Assembly: GCF_905475465.1 (NCBI RefSeq)
Contig: NC_062238.1
Coordinates: 6,800,501 to 6,864,500, forward strand
Source: Pieris napi
Taxonomy: Eukaryota; Arthropoda; Insecta; Lepidoptera; Pieridae
Direction: 5' to 3'
DNA: 64,000 nt
Shown here: piece after piece, positions 47,557 to 58,542 of the stretch
Layout: each line of letters begins with the position of its first letter
Position numbering within the stretch: position 1 is the first letter of the stretch
The notes under the pieces: generated by a model
What the model saw: only the letters and a program-made list of their open reading frames with translations
What the model was told of the DNA's origin: nothing
The model's database searches: none
Program-made: the position numbers and the translations under genes

Positions 47557-50500
47557 AAACGATAATAAAACACAGCATACCGAAAAACCAAGAAAATACA
47601 CAAATAACAATTACCACGCTAAGAAAATACTCCCCAACCCGGCTGGTCCCCGTGGGGAATTAGACCAAAACCCTCCAACATTGAACCAACATCAACAACA
47701 ACATAATAAAGAAAACATTACACAAACTCTACCCAAGCAAAACGTCAACACGAAGATCCCAACATCCAGATACACAAGAATATACATTGCTACCCTAAAC
47801 GTATTAACACTAAGATCAGATGAAAGCTTATCGGAATTGTCAATAGCATTACAAAACATTAACTGGGATATCCTCGGCATGAGTGAAGTGAGAAGAATGG
47901 GAGAAAACATTGTCGCACACCCAGACTTTATACTATATCATATAGGGGAAACCCCAGGAAAACATGGTGTAGGATTTTTAGTTAAAAAATACCTAACAAA
48001 GCACATAGATGGATTCCATGGTGTATCAGAGCGCATAGCATTATTGAATTTAAAACTACCCGATTACAAGGACCCATGGACCATTATCCAGATCTATTCA
48101 CCTACAGAACAAGCAGATATGGAAACAATTGGCCAGTTTTACCAAGATTTGAATAAAGCTTTGCAGACATATGCCCACAAAAATATCATCGTGATGGGTG
48201 ACTTCAATGGTCAAATTGGCGAACGCCAACGGGACGAGGATGCAATTATAGGGCCCTATACATACAGCTCAAAATCTAGAAGCAGGAATGGAAAAATGCT
48301 CATAGACTTTGCAATGGAAAATAACTTGACCATATTAAACACCGTCTTCAAGAAAAAGAAAAACAGAATGTGGACCTGGTTGTCACCCGATGGAAAATCA
48401 AAAAACCAAATTGACTTTATACTGACCAACAAACATAAATTCTTTCCAAGCATAAATGTCATCAATAACCTAAATTTTAACACCAACCACCGCATGGTCA
48501 GAGCTGAGTTAAACTCATCCCAACCCAAGAACCCCAGACCAAAAATAAGTCGAGAAAATATAAAAATTAACAAACATCTGATAGGAGAAATAGCCAACTC
48601 ACTAAACTCGAAACTTAAAGACTACAAATATGAAACAAAAGACGCCGACACACAGGAGAAATACAATTGGTTGGAAAATAAAATTGTAACCACTACTAAA
48701 GAACATAGCAAAAGGAAAGAGAACCTATACAACAGGATGACAGAAAAAACCGTCAACCTCCTTAACCAAAGAGCAGTGCTAATAAGTGCGAAAAATACTG
48801 GTAAAAATAGAAAAGAAATTGCAAGAATTAGTAAAGAAATAAAAGAAAACATTAGGAAAGACAGGAGACAACATCGTATGGAAACAATAGAGAGACATAT
48901 TAGACAGACAGGAGGAATAAAGAAGGCGTACAAAGAATTAACTAACAAGAAAGAATGGATTGTTAAGATGGAAGATAGAAGAGGAGCGAAGAAAATTGGT
49001 AGACCAGAAATACTCAAAATCGCTACTGACTACTACACCGAACTATACAAAAATAACACAAATAAAAGAGAAATAGACTTACCAGAGTACGAAACGGTAC
49101 CTTACATCATGCAGGAAGAAACTGAAAAAGCTATTGACACACAGAAAAATTATAAAACTCCAGGGCCAGATGGCATAACCAATGAAATACTAAAGCAAAC
49201 GAAGGTAGCAGTGGCACCGATACTTACAGAAATTTTCAACTACGTGATAAACACAGAAATCATCCCAAAACAGTGGACTGAATCCATCATAATCCTTATA
49301 TTCAAGAAAGGGAATCACTGCGATATTGGAAACTATAGACCCATCAGTCTAATGTCTAACATTTACAAGATTTTTGCAAAGATTATTTTGGAAAGAATAG
49401 GAAGGAAATTAGATGAGCAACAACCCATTGAACAGGCAGGATTCCGTAAAGATTTCTCGGTGTTAGACCACATCCACACTGTAAGACAAATTATAGAAAA
49501 ATACAATGAGTACCAGCTTGTATACTACATAGCTTTTATTGATTACAGTAAGGCTTTTGATTCTTTGATACACTTAAAAATCTGGGAAGCCTTAAAGGAA
49601 CTGGGTATAGAGCACAAATATATAAGAATTATAAAAAACATTTATAAACACAGTTCGGCTTGTATCCGCCTAGAAAAAGAAGGAAATAAATTTCAAATAC
49701 AAAAAGGCGTGAGACAGGGTGACCCCCTTTCACCAACACTCTTTCTGGCCGTAATAGAAATGATCTTCAGGAATCTGGAATGGAGGGACATGGGTATAAC
49801 TATTAATGGCCGCGCGCTAACGCACCTACGATTCGCTGATGATATCGTATTATTTGCAAAAACACCAGCTGATCTAAACAAGATGATAAATGATCTAGCA
49901 TCGGAAAGTGCAAAGGCCGGATTGAAGCTAAACCCGGAAAAAACAAAAATCATGACCAATGGCAACAAAGACCCTGTAATAGTGGAGCAGAACCAAATCT
50001 CCTACGTGGAAGAATATTTATACCTCGGTCAACTGATGTCTCCACACGATAACGGAAACAAAGAAGTCGAAAGAAGAGTTGCAAACAGCTGGAAAAAATA
50101 TTGGAGCCTAAAAGAAGTGATGAAAGACAAGACCCTACACAATTCAACGAAAAGCAAATTATTTAACACATGCATCCTGCCAGTGCTGGCTTACGGGAGC
50201 GAAACATGGGCTTTAACAAAAAACGTAACAAATAAACTCTCCGTATGTCAACATGCCATGGAAAGGAGCATGACTGGGATCAAAAGAAAAGACAAAGTAA
50301 GGAGTAGCAACATCAGAGGAAAGACTAAGGTACAGGACATAACTTTGAAAATAAAAAGACAAAAGTGGAAATGGGCAGGCCACATGATCAGGGGAAAGGA
50401 CAAATGGAGTAAAATAATCACACAATGGTACCCAAGAGATGGAAAGAGAAAGAGAGGTAGACCACAAAAAAGGTGGGACGACGACATTATACAAGTCGCG

Positions 50501-50620
50501 GGAACAACATGGGGTAGAGTGGCCATAGAAAGGCCAGAATGGAGAAGGTTGGAGGAGGCCTTTGCCATCTGGCAAACGGACAAGCAAAAGTGGAAGAAAA
50601 GTACAATATACGAAAAATAA
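47537..50620 (+). CDS. LINE ORF2: APE endonuclease and reverse transcriptase
   Basis: About 1,027 codons. Residues 84-330 form an apurinic-type endonuclease: N in T-L-N-V-L (88), E117 in S-E-V-R, D222 and N224 in G-D-F-N-G, D293 in N-Q-I-D-F, and H318 in N-H-R-M. Reverse transcriptase spans about 540-830: P-G-P-D-G-I-T, Y-R-P-I-S-L, A-F-I-D-Y-S-K-A-F-D, G-V-R-Q-G-D-P-L-S-P, the F-A-D-D catalytic box (766-769) and L-N-P-E-K-T-K. The C-terminus has W-A-G-H-M and G-R-P-Q-K-R-W. It nicks target DNA and primes reverse transcription there. The frame is +1 relative to ORF1, opens at 47489, and has no AUG until residue 115. The start given is a TTG, so the true N-terminus is unknown. Confidence 0.9.
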   Translation: MENIPTKNDNKTQHTEKPRKYTNNNYHAKKILPNPAGPRGELDQNPPTLNQHQQQHNKENITQTLPKQNVNTKIPTSRYTRIYIATLNVLTLRSDESLSELSIALQNINWDILGMSEVRRMGENIVAHPDFILYHIGETPGKHGVGFLVKKYLTKHIDGFHGVSERIALLNLKLPDYKDPWTIIQIYSPTEQADMETIGQFYQDLNKALQTYAHKNIIVMGDFNGQIGERQRDEDAIIGPYTYSSKSRSRNGKMLIDFAMENNLTILNTVFKKKKNRMWTWLSPDGKSKNQIDFILTNKHKFFPSINVINNLNFNTNHRMVRAELNSSQPKNPRPKISRENIKINKHLIGEIANSLNSKLKDYKYETKDADTQEKYNWLENKIVTTTKEHSKRKENLYNRMTEKTVNLLNQRAVLISAKNTGKNRKEIARISKEIKENIRKDRRQHRMETIERHIRQTGGIKKAYKELTNKKEWIVKMEDRRGAKKIGRPEILKIATDYYTELYKNNTNKREIDLPEYETVPYIMQEETEKAIDTQKNYKTPGPDGITNEILKQTKVAVAPILTEIFNYVINTEIIPKQWTESIIILIFKKGNHCDIGNYRPISLMSNIYKIFAKIILERIGRKLDEQQPIEQAGFRKDFSVLDHIHTVRQIIEKYNEYQLVYYIAFIDYSKAFDSLIHLKIWEALKELGIEHKYIRIIKNIYKHSSACIRLEKEGNKFQIQKGVRQGDPLSPTLFLAVIEMIFRNLEWRDMGITINGRALTHLRFADDIVLFAKTPADLNKMINDLASESAKAGLKLNPEKTKIMTNGNKDPVIVEQNQISYVEEYLYLGQLMSPHDNGNKEVERRVANSWKKYWSLKEVMKDKTLHNSTKSKLFNTCILPVLAYGSETWALTKNVTNKLSVCQHAMERSMTGIKRKDKVRSSNIRGKTKVQDITLKIKRQKWKWAGHMIRGKDKWSKIITQWYPRDGKRKRGRPQKRWDDDIIQVAGTTWGRVAIERPEWRRLEEAFAIWQTDKQKWKKSTIYEK

Positions 50621-50650
50621 AGAAAAATACTGGCATGTCCGAATAGAGGC

Positions 50651-50683
50651 TATAATAATATAATAATAATAATAATAATAATA
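50651..50683 (+). repeat. (TAA)n microsatellite tail of the LINE
   Basis: An ATA/TAA run closes the retrotransposon directly before the downstream copy of the target duplication. This tail type is used instead of poly-A by RTE-like elements. Confidence 0.8.
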
Positions 50684-50699
50684 ATTAGTGAATACTATC

Positions 50700-51713
50700 A
50701 CCGTCGTATATAAAATTGATATAATAAAAACACCAAAATAATACTTATTTATTCACACTGATTAATTGTACTGTTACGAAACACGTGTTCTAAATATAAA
50801 AATACTAGAATATACAATTTGAACATAGTTTTTATCGATTTTCACGCCACCTAGAACTAACTTCACGATGTAGAATTTAGGTGTCGGTGTGCGATAACAT
50901 TTTATATTTATCTTTACTGGTTATTAATAGCAGGAAATTAAATGCAACGCGTTCCCACGTCATCTATTGTTTCATTCAATCAATCTCGCGGAGAAATGAG
51001 TGCAACAATAAAATATCACAAACCATTGTCAACGAGAATGATAAATAAAGAAAAACTGTCATTGAAAGTACTAAAAAGAGCTCGGTTGTGATTAAATTCA
51101 GTTACTTATTTTTATTTAGATTCGTTTGTGTTCGTGATTTAAAAATCTCGCTTTTGAATGTCTATAATATGAATCTAAGGTTTTGCGCGAACCTTATTTA
51201 TAATGTAATTTTTAGATCAAATAGAACCTACATTTTGTAATGGAATCGCTTAAATTAATTATTGCTTTCGGATGCATGAGTTTAGTATCGAGACCTCGAT
51301 AGAAACCATTTTGGTTTGGCTTTCCAATTACAAATAAAGGGCTGTCAAACAGACCATGGCGATTTACAGTATCGAAGTTAGAGGACGACAACAAAATGTA
51401 ATATAACTCGATATGGCAGCGCATTAGGCCTATAATAAATAAAAATAAATTTGCTTTCAGCTTTTCTAACATTTAATATTGTATTTTAACAGATGTACAA
51501 AACGTCAACCGATTTAAAAACATTTTATAATGTATCTTGGCTGAGCTATCTCGCTCGGAATGTTCGGAAGCAGAAAATCGTTTTTTAAAAGATTTCGGAG
51601 CTCTGAGCCAAATCGTTGTTAAAGTGATAACAGTGATACAGCTCGCCAGAAACGTATATTATGAAAAATAAATTATTTTTGCCGAGTTTCCCATACATTA
51701 TATAGTTTTAATG
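50700..51713. other. gene-free stretch with duplicated segment
   Basis: Holds the first copy (50894-51115) of a direct repeat described separately. The minus-strand frame 51212-51472 is unassigned and probably chance. Confidence 0.35.
50894..51115 (+). repeat. direct duplication, copy 1
   Basis: About 220 bp closely matching 54121-54345 in the same orientation, with long identical runs such as 'atcacaaaccattgtcaacg' and 'aagtactaaaaagagctcgg'. A second, shorter colinear match (52373-52420 to 54440-54485) suggests a larger old duplication later split by insertions. Confidence 0.7.
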
Positions 51714-52000
51714 AACAGTGTTGGCCTAGTGGCTTCAGTGTGCGACTCTCAAACCTGAGGTCGTAGGTTCGATCCCGGCTGTGCACCAATGGACTTTCTT
51801 TCAATGTGCGCATTTAACATTCGCTCGAACGGTGAAGGAAAACATCGTGAGGAAATCGACATGTCTAAGACCCAAAAAGTCGACGGCACTGGAGGCTGAT
51901 CACCTACTTGCCTATTAGATTGAAAAATGATCAGGAAACAGATTCAGAAATCTGAGGCCCAGACCTAAAGAGGTTGTAGCGCCACGGATTTATTTATTTT
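51714..52000 (+). mobile_element. tRNA-derived SINE, family A (most complete copy)
   Basis: The head has an A box (TTGGCCTAGTGGC, 51721) and a B box GGTTCGATCCC (51766-51776). The body has 'gcaccaatggactttctttc', 'ggtgaaggaaaacatcgtga', 'aagtcgacggc', 'ggctgatcacctacttgcct' and 'gatcaggaaacagattcag', ending 'ttgtagcgccac' plus an AT tail. It gives the reference arrangement for the copies at 3185, 7770, 13349, 26549 and 36330. Confidence 0.85.
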
Positions 52001-52459
52001 TAATTAATTCTATTTTTTAAAGTTATACATATTTAAAAATTCCGTCGGTCTATAAATATTTTAAAATTTAAAGTAAATAATGATTCCGTGCCTATTCATT
52101 GGCAATTATTTTGAATAATTAGTGAAGACAAATTGCATCCAACAACATACTGTTAAAATTTAACATAACTTCATGGAGTATAGGCAATAAAAACATAAAG
52201 CACTCATTAGGGGCAGTACACCGGAAATATGAATAATTTACCTCACGGCCGTAAGGCTTTGGCGGACGCGGAAAGAAAATCCAATGTAATTATTACACTG
52301 CCGATAATCTTGCAGTAAAATTTTATTTCTAACAACCGGTATGAATAAAATGTTGGTGCCGCTATAGGGCGGCTTCGGCCCAATCTGTATTTCAATATTT
52401 ATTGGATTAACAATGTAACGGTAGTGTAAATGGAGTTTTTACGTTAGTAGTTTAATCAA
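52001..52459. other. gene-free stretch
   Basis: Contains the short block (52373-52420) matching 54440-54485. No gene. Confidence 0.35.
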
Positions 52460-52818
52460 TCTTTTTTATATATAAAAATGGATTGCTGTTCGTTAGTCTC
52501 GCTAAAACTCGAGAACGGCTGGACCAATTTGGCTAATTATGATCTTAAAATATTTGTGGAAGCTCAGGGAAGGTTTAAACAGTGGGTAAATGTAAATAAC
52601 AAGTAAAAATAAATACAAAAAACGACAATTGAATTTTCCAATAAAAACTTCTTAGTTGGGAAATCGGACGTCTATTTAGAAATAAAAAATTGTCACAGAA
52701 ATATGTGTTTCATAGTATTAATATGTAGTCTGCTGTATGAGGTCCAATCTTTTGGGTCTGTTTTAAAAGTTTTGACACAAATATATGTTGGTTAAACAAA
52801 GTTCACGGGGTCATCTAG
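52460..52818 (+). mobile_element. non-autonomous Helitron
   Basis: Begins TCTTTTTTATATATAAAAAT after a host A and ends GGGGTCATCTAG before a host T. It carries 'cgagaacggctggaccaatt'. Confidence 0.75.
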
Positions 52819-54120
52819 TGTAGAATATTATTATGATAGTTTATTTATTTCATACTTCTACCAACTTAAATTATTTACAACAAAAAACAATTATACTAAA
52901 GATATACATTCACGAAACATAGAAAGGAAAAAATCAATATTTTTTTAAATACATTGAACTAAGTAGTACCTGATTTGGCTAAAAAATGTGTGCCAACTAT
53001 ACAATAATCAACCTTTTGTTACCTTCGAAGATTTACTGATTTAACTTTTAATTTCTCTTTAAATGTTCAAAATACAATATTTATCGGTGAAATTAGAAAA
53101 TAGCACATTACCATAATAGTAATATAGCTATTACAATAGTATCGCATATTTAATAGCGATACTATTGTAATCGACGATTGTTTTAAATAGATGTGTTATG
53201 ACGTCAAAGAGATCGTTAAAATGTGATAAAAATGGGGTTATTAACTCATTTTAATGAAATAAGTAAAGTTCATTTTACACTATATCTTCCAGTGAAATAT
53301 AAATAATAGCCTTTATTGCTGTATAATACTTATCCTAGTTTATAAACACTAATAACTAATCGGCAAGCCGGTTATTTTCTGTTTTACAGTCTTTTTGTTA
53401 TATCCTTGGACATAGGCCTCCTCTAAGAGCTCCCACTCCTCTCGGTGTCTAGCTTGACGTTACAATAAAGGGCCAGCTGCTCTACTTATATCATCTTCCC
53501 ATCTTTTACACTGTATACTTCTCCTACTAGTTACTTTACACTATATCTTCCAGTGAAATAGATAGTTTTTTATATTGTAAGTTTTATCCCGGACTAAACC
53601 TATAAATAAAACATTAATAATTAAACAATAATAATATGAACTTAACTTTAATACACCTTATAGATACGCTACTAATTAACTACATAATTACCTTTTATAA
53701 TGATAAATTTCTTTTTTAAATAATGAAAATTTAAATTAAAAAACGTACATTCCAATTTGTTAGATTTTTTTAACAAGCGTCAAGGATATCATACATCGAT
53801 ATAACACTTTTAATTTAAAATTCACTTGACAAGTATACTTTGTGATAAAGAAATGAAAAATTCCAAGCTTTAAAATTAAATAAATGTAAATTAACATATC
53901 AGTTCTACGCCAGTTATCTATTGGCAATAAACTCACCGACAACCTTTTATCTACTAAAATTATAAAATATTTCTAACTAGGAAACTGTTCGGACTAATCA
54001 AGAGTTAAGAACATAAATCAAATTTCTTGGAAACAGATAATCAGCATTTTTTATTTTTTATTTACGAAAGTACTAATCATTGAAAAATATCTTATTTAAA
54101 GGATATAGTAATTTGGTCAA
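52819..54120. other. gene-free stretch with LINE fragments and a hairpin
   Basis: A minus-strand LINE relic (about 53385-53545) reads as an L-E-E-A-Y-V-like C-terminus ('gaggaggcctatgtccaag'). A second small tail fragment lies at 53895-53960 (minus). A 16-bp hairpin is at 53130. No gene. Confidence 0.4.
53130..53171. repeat. perfect 16-bp hairpin
   Basis: ATTACAATAGTATCGC (53130-53145) is exactly mirrored at 53156-53171 with a 10-nt AT loop. Confidence 0.55.
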
Positions 54121-54345
54121 ATAACATTTGTATTTATCTTTACTAGATATTAATAGGAAGAACTTGAATGCAACGCTGTCTCGCGTCATCTATTGTTTCA
54201 TTCAATCAATCTCGCGCAGAAATGAGTACAAAAATAAAATATCACAAACCATTGTCAACGAGAATGATAAATAAAGAAAAACTGTCACTGAAAGTACTAA
54301 AAAGAGCTCGGTTGTGATTAAATATAACTTATTTTTTATTGTGTT
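54121..54345 (+). repeat. direct duplication, copy 2
   Basis: Partner of 50894-51115, located just downstream of the 3' end of the serine protease gene. Confidence 0.7.
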
Positions 54346-54703
54346 GTTGATTTGAAATCACGCCTTCCAAAGACTGTAATAAATATTTTACAAATTTTCT
54401 ACATTAACAAGAAGAAAATTCGCGTAACTGCTTAATTTGCTTTCAGCCCAATTTATATTTGAATATTGATTGGATTATTAATAAAAGACTTATAGACTGA
54501 ATAGTCTTTAAGTTTATTAAATATGGCAGATTAGAATGTTTTGTCAGTGGCTGATCTGATATTTTTTATAAGTAAGTTTATCTAGTGCCATATCAGGGCC
54601 ATTGACAAGATTTTGTCTATAAAGAAAAATAGATGCAGAAATTTAAATCCAAACGTCTGCTTTGAAGCGTTATCGTCTATAATTAAAACAAAAAGTATCA
54701 TTA

Positions 54704-54709
54704 TTTATT
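54704..54709 (-). terminator. possible polyadenylation signal AATAAA
   Basis: On the minus strand the hexamer AATAAA overlaps the stop codon of the protease by one base. If used, the 3' UTR would be very short. Other AT-rich hexamers downstream could serve instead. Confidence 0.35.
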
Positions 54710-57700
54710 TATGCAATGTTCTTTGTAATCCAGTCCTTGTATGAAAGCACTCTTGTATAACCATCAGGATAGTCAAATACGGCACAGGGTGTAATAACGA
54801 AAGATGCAATGCCAACAACTGATGTCCCATCGACGAGTGGACCACCTGAATCGCCCTGTAACAGACAATATTTTAGGCGATTAAAAAAAATTAAACATTT
54901 CAATTAGGTTAAATATTTTGTCATTTTAGACTTAGCCCGCTCAGCCGTGTATATTGTGCATATAGCACCACCTACGTGCGAGGAGAAAACCATAACCCTC
55001 TAGATAACATAAAAAAAAAATTGGTACATCGACGAAATAATTCAATCGGCAATAGAAAAGCATGGAGTGAACTAGAGGAGGCCTTTACCCTACATGGGGT
55101 GCCAATAACATAGTTTAAGATGAATAGTCTATATATATAAAAATGAAACCCGTTCTCCGTTGTCACGACATAACATGAAAACGGCTTGACCGATTTGTCT
55201 GATTTTTTGTTTGTTGTTTGTCAGGAGAAGGTTCTTATATACGATTCGAACTTTTTGATGTAACCTTATGGCGTTTGACATAACATTGACAGAATCCGTG
55301 CTGCAAATATCGTCAAAGAGGATGTAAGAAAAATGAATATCGTTTAAAATCAATGCTTCGATCGGAGTTATTATATTGATAATTTAATAATATGCGAGCC
55401 AGAAAAACAAACAAAGAATGTTGTATAACATAAAGCATTAGAATAATAAACACTTTGTTTCTGAAATATTTTTTAATTAATTATACCAATTTGAAATCAA
55501 TATTCATAGTTAAGACAGAACAACTGTCGGGTCCGCTAGTTATGAGATAAAAATATTATTTAAGGTTGTTGGAAATAAATGGGCTTTGTTATATAGCACT
55601 TTGCATAAAGCGAATTTAATCTTGTATATTGTTTAAAACGTCGGGTAATTCCAATTTTGAACATTGTTATAACTATGACAAGAAATAAAAATATTGCTTA
55701 CAGAACAGGCACTGGATCCCTTCAATTTATTCGTACATATTTTAGTATCATCAATTGGAATGAATTTTCCCAAACTCTTCTTACATTCTTCTGTAGAAAT
55801 AGCCGTTACATTCAGCATTTGCAATTTTTGAGGATAAGACTCTGGATCCTATAAAATATAGTTATTATTACAACTTTTTTAGACACATGAGGGTAATTTT
55901 TTACGGAAACGTCACGAAGATGTGCAGCGTTTTTGTCGAAGAAAATGGAGAGAGAGATTGAGACCGATTGAAAGAGAGTGAAAAGGGCGAATTACCTTAT
56001 AGAAATTCTATTTTTAAAATTAAAATTACGTGAAGAGAATTTATAAAATATTAGTATTTTATGCAAAATAATTTATTGAAATCTCAAATGACGAATTATA
56101 AATTTAAATGGCACGTGTTTTTGTTATCGAAGAAAGAAATTAAAAAAAATATATTTATAATTTGTATTAAATTTTCGACACTCTTAATATTTTTATGACA
56201 ATTAAATGTATTAAATTCCTAACATATCTTCCTTTTTCCCTCCCTCAAGTCTCGGAAATCTAAAGTTTTAGATTTGTATAAATATGAACAAGACTTAAAA
56301 ATTAGTTTACCAAAGAAGTTTCACTTCTGACATGTGTACTTTGTACGCAAGCTCTTTTTTATATTTTTCCCTTGCTAGCTTGCTTATGTTCCAATATAAT
56401 TGATGTGTGTAAAATTTGTGATGTCATATTTTCTTATATAGTTTTATGCATACACGTTGTTTTAGAACTTACAAATAAAATACATAAATCTATAGTTAAT
56501 CTTATAGACTACTTATTTAATGTGTTTATTAGGCTGTAACGAAACATTTTACTCAACATATTTATTTCTGCGTCTACAAAAAGACATTTGTTATTTTGTA
56601 TATTAAAGTGATATTTTAATTAATATATACCTCGCTTATTTTTCCCCAACCGGAAATCAAGAGATTAGCTCCAGCTTTCGTTTCTGTTTCCGGTAAGGCT
56701 ATTGACTTGACTTTACTGTCAAAATGAATAGTACCATCCACTTGCAAAAGGCATACATCATTTAAATAGTTCTTTTTGGTGAAATCAGGATGACATGTAA
56801 TTTTTGAAAGTTTAAACTGTTGCCCGCCATTTTTTACATCATTTGTACCAACTACTACTCGAATGTACCTCATATAGGCTCTGAAAGGAAACAATTAAGA
56901 TATAACAGTCTCAAAACCTGTCCAAAGATGAACGGTATAATTTCTACGACAAAATTAGAAACAAAAATCGGTTTGGAGCCCGGTTATTTATGTCTTCATT
57001 TTCTAGGATTACTGGCCGTAGTCTGTACAATAATAAGATCAACAATGATCAACAATTGATAAAATTCGCTAATGCTAGCATACATATGAATAAGAAATTG
57101 AAAATTATAGGACATTATATCTTTGAATATCGTTTGTTGTAGAAATCCAAGAACCAAATTAAGTTCATGACTGATTTTGAAATTGGAATCACTATTGACA
57201 CCTACATAATATGCAAGATTACAGAGATCTGCGCAATTGCGGTTATTGGAGGTATAATTAAAAAGATTATTAGATCATTAAAGGTTAGATATAGATAGTT
57301 ACTTACGGCTCAATACAATGTGCTGCAGTTAGAATCCATTTTGTGTTGAGAATTGCCCCACCACAAAAATGACTGCCGTCTTGCAGCCTTATAGATGCTT
57401 GGTAGGGTATTGCTCCATCCGGTGCCTCAGCGCCATTTATTATCTTTCCTGTTATGTCTGAAGGCTTTGCTGTTAACAACGAAATACTATTATAATTTAA
57501 TTAATTAAATTTGAAAAAAAAATCACATACTGTTGACAATTTAAATTTGTGCATATATATCATAAAATCGCTCCCCGCCTAAACTTTTTGGTCCACGTTT
57601 AAATAATGTCAACGAAAATTATAATAGTTATATATTATATTATAACAGATATGAAACTAAATTATTAACAGTAAAAAAAAACTTTACCATAAATGTTACA

Positions 57701-57736
57701 CAATAAAGATATTATTGAAATTAGAAGAATCCACAT
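54709..57736 (-). CDS. secreted S1 serine protease (chymotrypsin/brachyurin type), five exons
   Basis: Exons, minus strand: 57736-57688, 57469-57307, 56880-56631, 55848-55702, 54855-54709. They join in phase through four GT-AG introns (218, 426, 782 and 846 bp) into 251 residues. Residues 1-17 (M-W-I-L-L-I-S-I-I-S-L-L) are a signal peptide, and activation is expected after K25, giving I-I-N-G-A-E. Catalytic triad: H67 (T-A-A-H-C), D112 (L-N-D-V-C-L-L), S206 (G-D-S-G-G-P). Three conserved disulfides can be paired (H-F-C with A-A-H-C; E-E-C with K-I-C; S-A-C with T-P-C). The S1 pocket has Ser at position 189 (S200), Val at 216 (V223) and Asp at 226 (D234), unlike trypsin (Asp189). Length and order are normal for insect gut proteases. 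Intron 4 holds a Helitron and a LINE tail. The gene appears intact. Expression is unknown. Confidence 0.9.
55020..55111 (+). mobile_element. RTE-like LINE C-terminal scrap in intron 4
   Basis: Reads A-W-S-E-L-E-E-A-F-T-L-H-G-V-P-I-T then a TAG stop, the last codons of an RTE-like ORF2 (compare L-E-E-A-F-T-H-E-G-V-P at 42328). It lies antisense within the protease intron. Confidence 0.6.
55128..55539 (+). mobile_element. non-autonomous Helitron in protease intron 4
   Basis: Starts TCTATATATATAAAAATGAA and ends GGGTCCGCTAG before a host T. Nearly identical at its 5' end to the copy at 45179. Its 5' neighbour is G rather than A because it directly follows the LINE scrap. Confidence 0.75.
56307..56358 (+). 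mobile_element. GAAGT-family end fragment in intron 3
   Basis: AAAGAAGTTTCACTTCTGAC followed by 'atgtgtactttgtacgcaag' and a T-run matches the right end of the family at 9388-9434 and 20090-20135. Only the terminus is present. Confidence 0.45.
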
Positions 57737-57837
57737 TATAATATATTGACGTAAAAAGTGTGTATGTCTCAGGGTGAGATCTATAGTCCGCACTTGGACT
57801 TTACTCTGACTTAACTATCGAGCTAAGACACAGTCGG

Positions 57838-57846
57838 TATTTATAG
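57838..57846 (-). promoter_or_regulatory. outward-facing TATA box near the left end of the Harbinger element
   Basis: The minus strand reads CTATAAATA about 70 bp inside the element end and points at the serine protease start codon (57736), with a TCAG-like initiator about 35-40 bases downstream. The mirror-placed TATAAATAC at 60070-60078 points out of the other end. Confidence 0.4.
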
Positions 57847-58542
57847 AGCAAACTGCGAATCCCTCCCTAGTGTTGGCTTAGCTTAATCTCAAGTCCACGA
57901 AATCGACGACTTACCAAAAACTTTGACTATAAGCCTAACAAAAATAATGGCCTAAAATTTGCTCTACCATCATATCTTTTACTGGACTTTTTATTTTTGT
58001 CGGTTTTTAATGAACGGTGTTGCCATTTGGTATCAGAGTTCCATAGACTTTGGGAAAAATAGAATTTGAATTCAAAGAAATTTTAAATGATCTTGATAAA
58101 TACCTATGAAATGCATGAAATAAAATAATTATACATTATTATGGTATCTATTGTTGTTTATTTATATTATTTATATAAGTGTTCAACCCCATTTTTGAGA
58201 GATCTTATAAATAACTGGTGTGATATCGTATCTGTCACCTGGCAGCCCTGGCATATTATAGTGACAACGAAATTCAAACTATAACCTAACCGATGACTCT
58301 CGCTTCACATCTGTTATTTTCGTTTCCCTGAATCTTCTACCATTTATTACCTGACTACCCTAAAAAATTTGAGATAGGAGTGGAACATATAAAATTAAAA
58401 AATCTGTTAGAAATAGAATTTCTTCAACAAAAATATAAATTAGTATTAGAAATATGTATTACACTCAAAAAAAGAATCAGAAAATAAATGTTTAAAATGA
58501 AACAAGTTTTGTTTTGATATTCTTTATTACCGAACAAATTAC

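Larger units (their letters stand above)
46175..50683 (+). mobile_element. full-length RTE-like LINE retrotransposon
   Basis: A perfect 13-bp target duplication ATTAGTGAATACT lies at 46162-46174 and 50684-50696. Between these are a 5' UTR of about 617 bp, ORF1, ORF2 and a very short 3' UTR ending in (TAA)n. The microsatellite tail, short UTR and protein layout fit the RTE-like clades. Clade assignment by eye is uncertain. Both ORFs are uninterrupted and the target duplication is exact, so the insertion is young and could be retrotransposition-competent. Decayed relatives are at 22403, 42328 and 55020. Confidence 0.88.

Noticed and set aside
50213..50701. Long minus-strand frames opposite LINE ORF2
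   Set aside because: Antisense shadows of the ORF2 coding strand, with no independent support.
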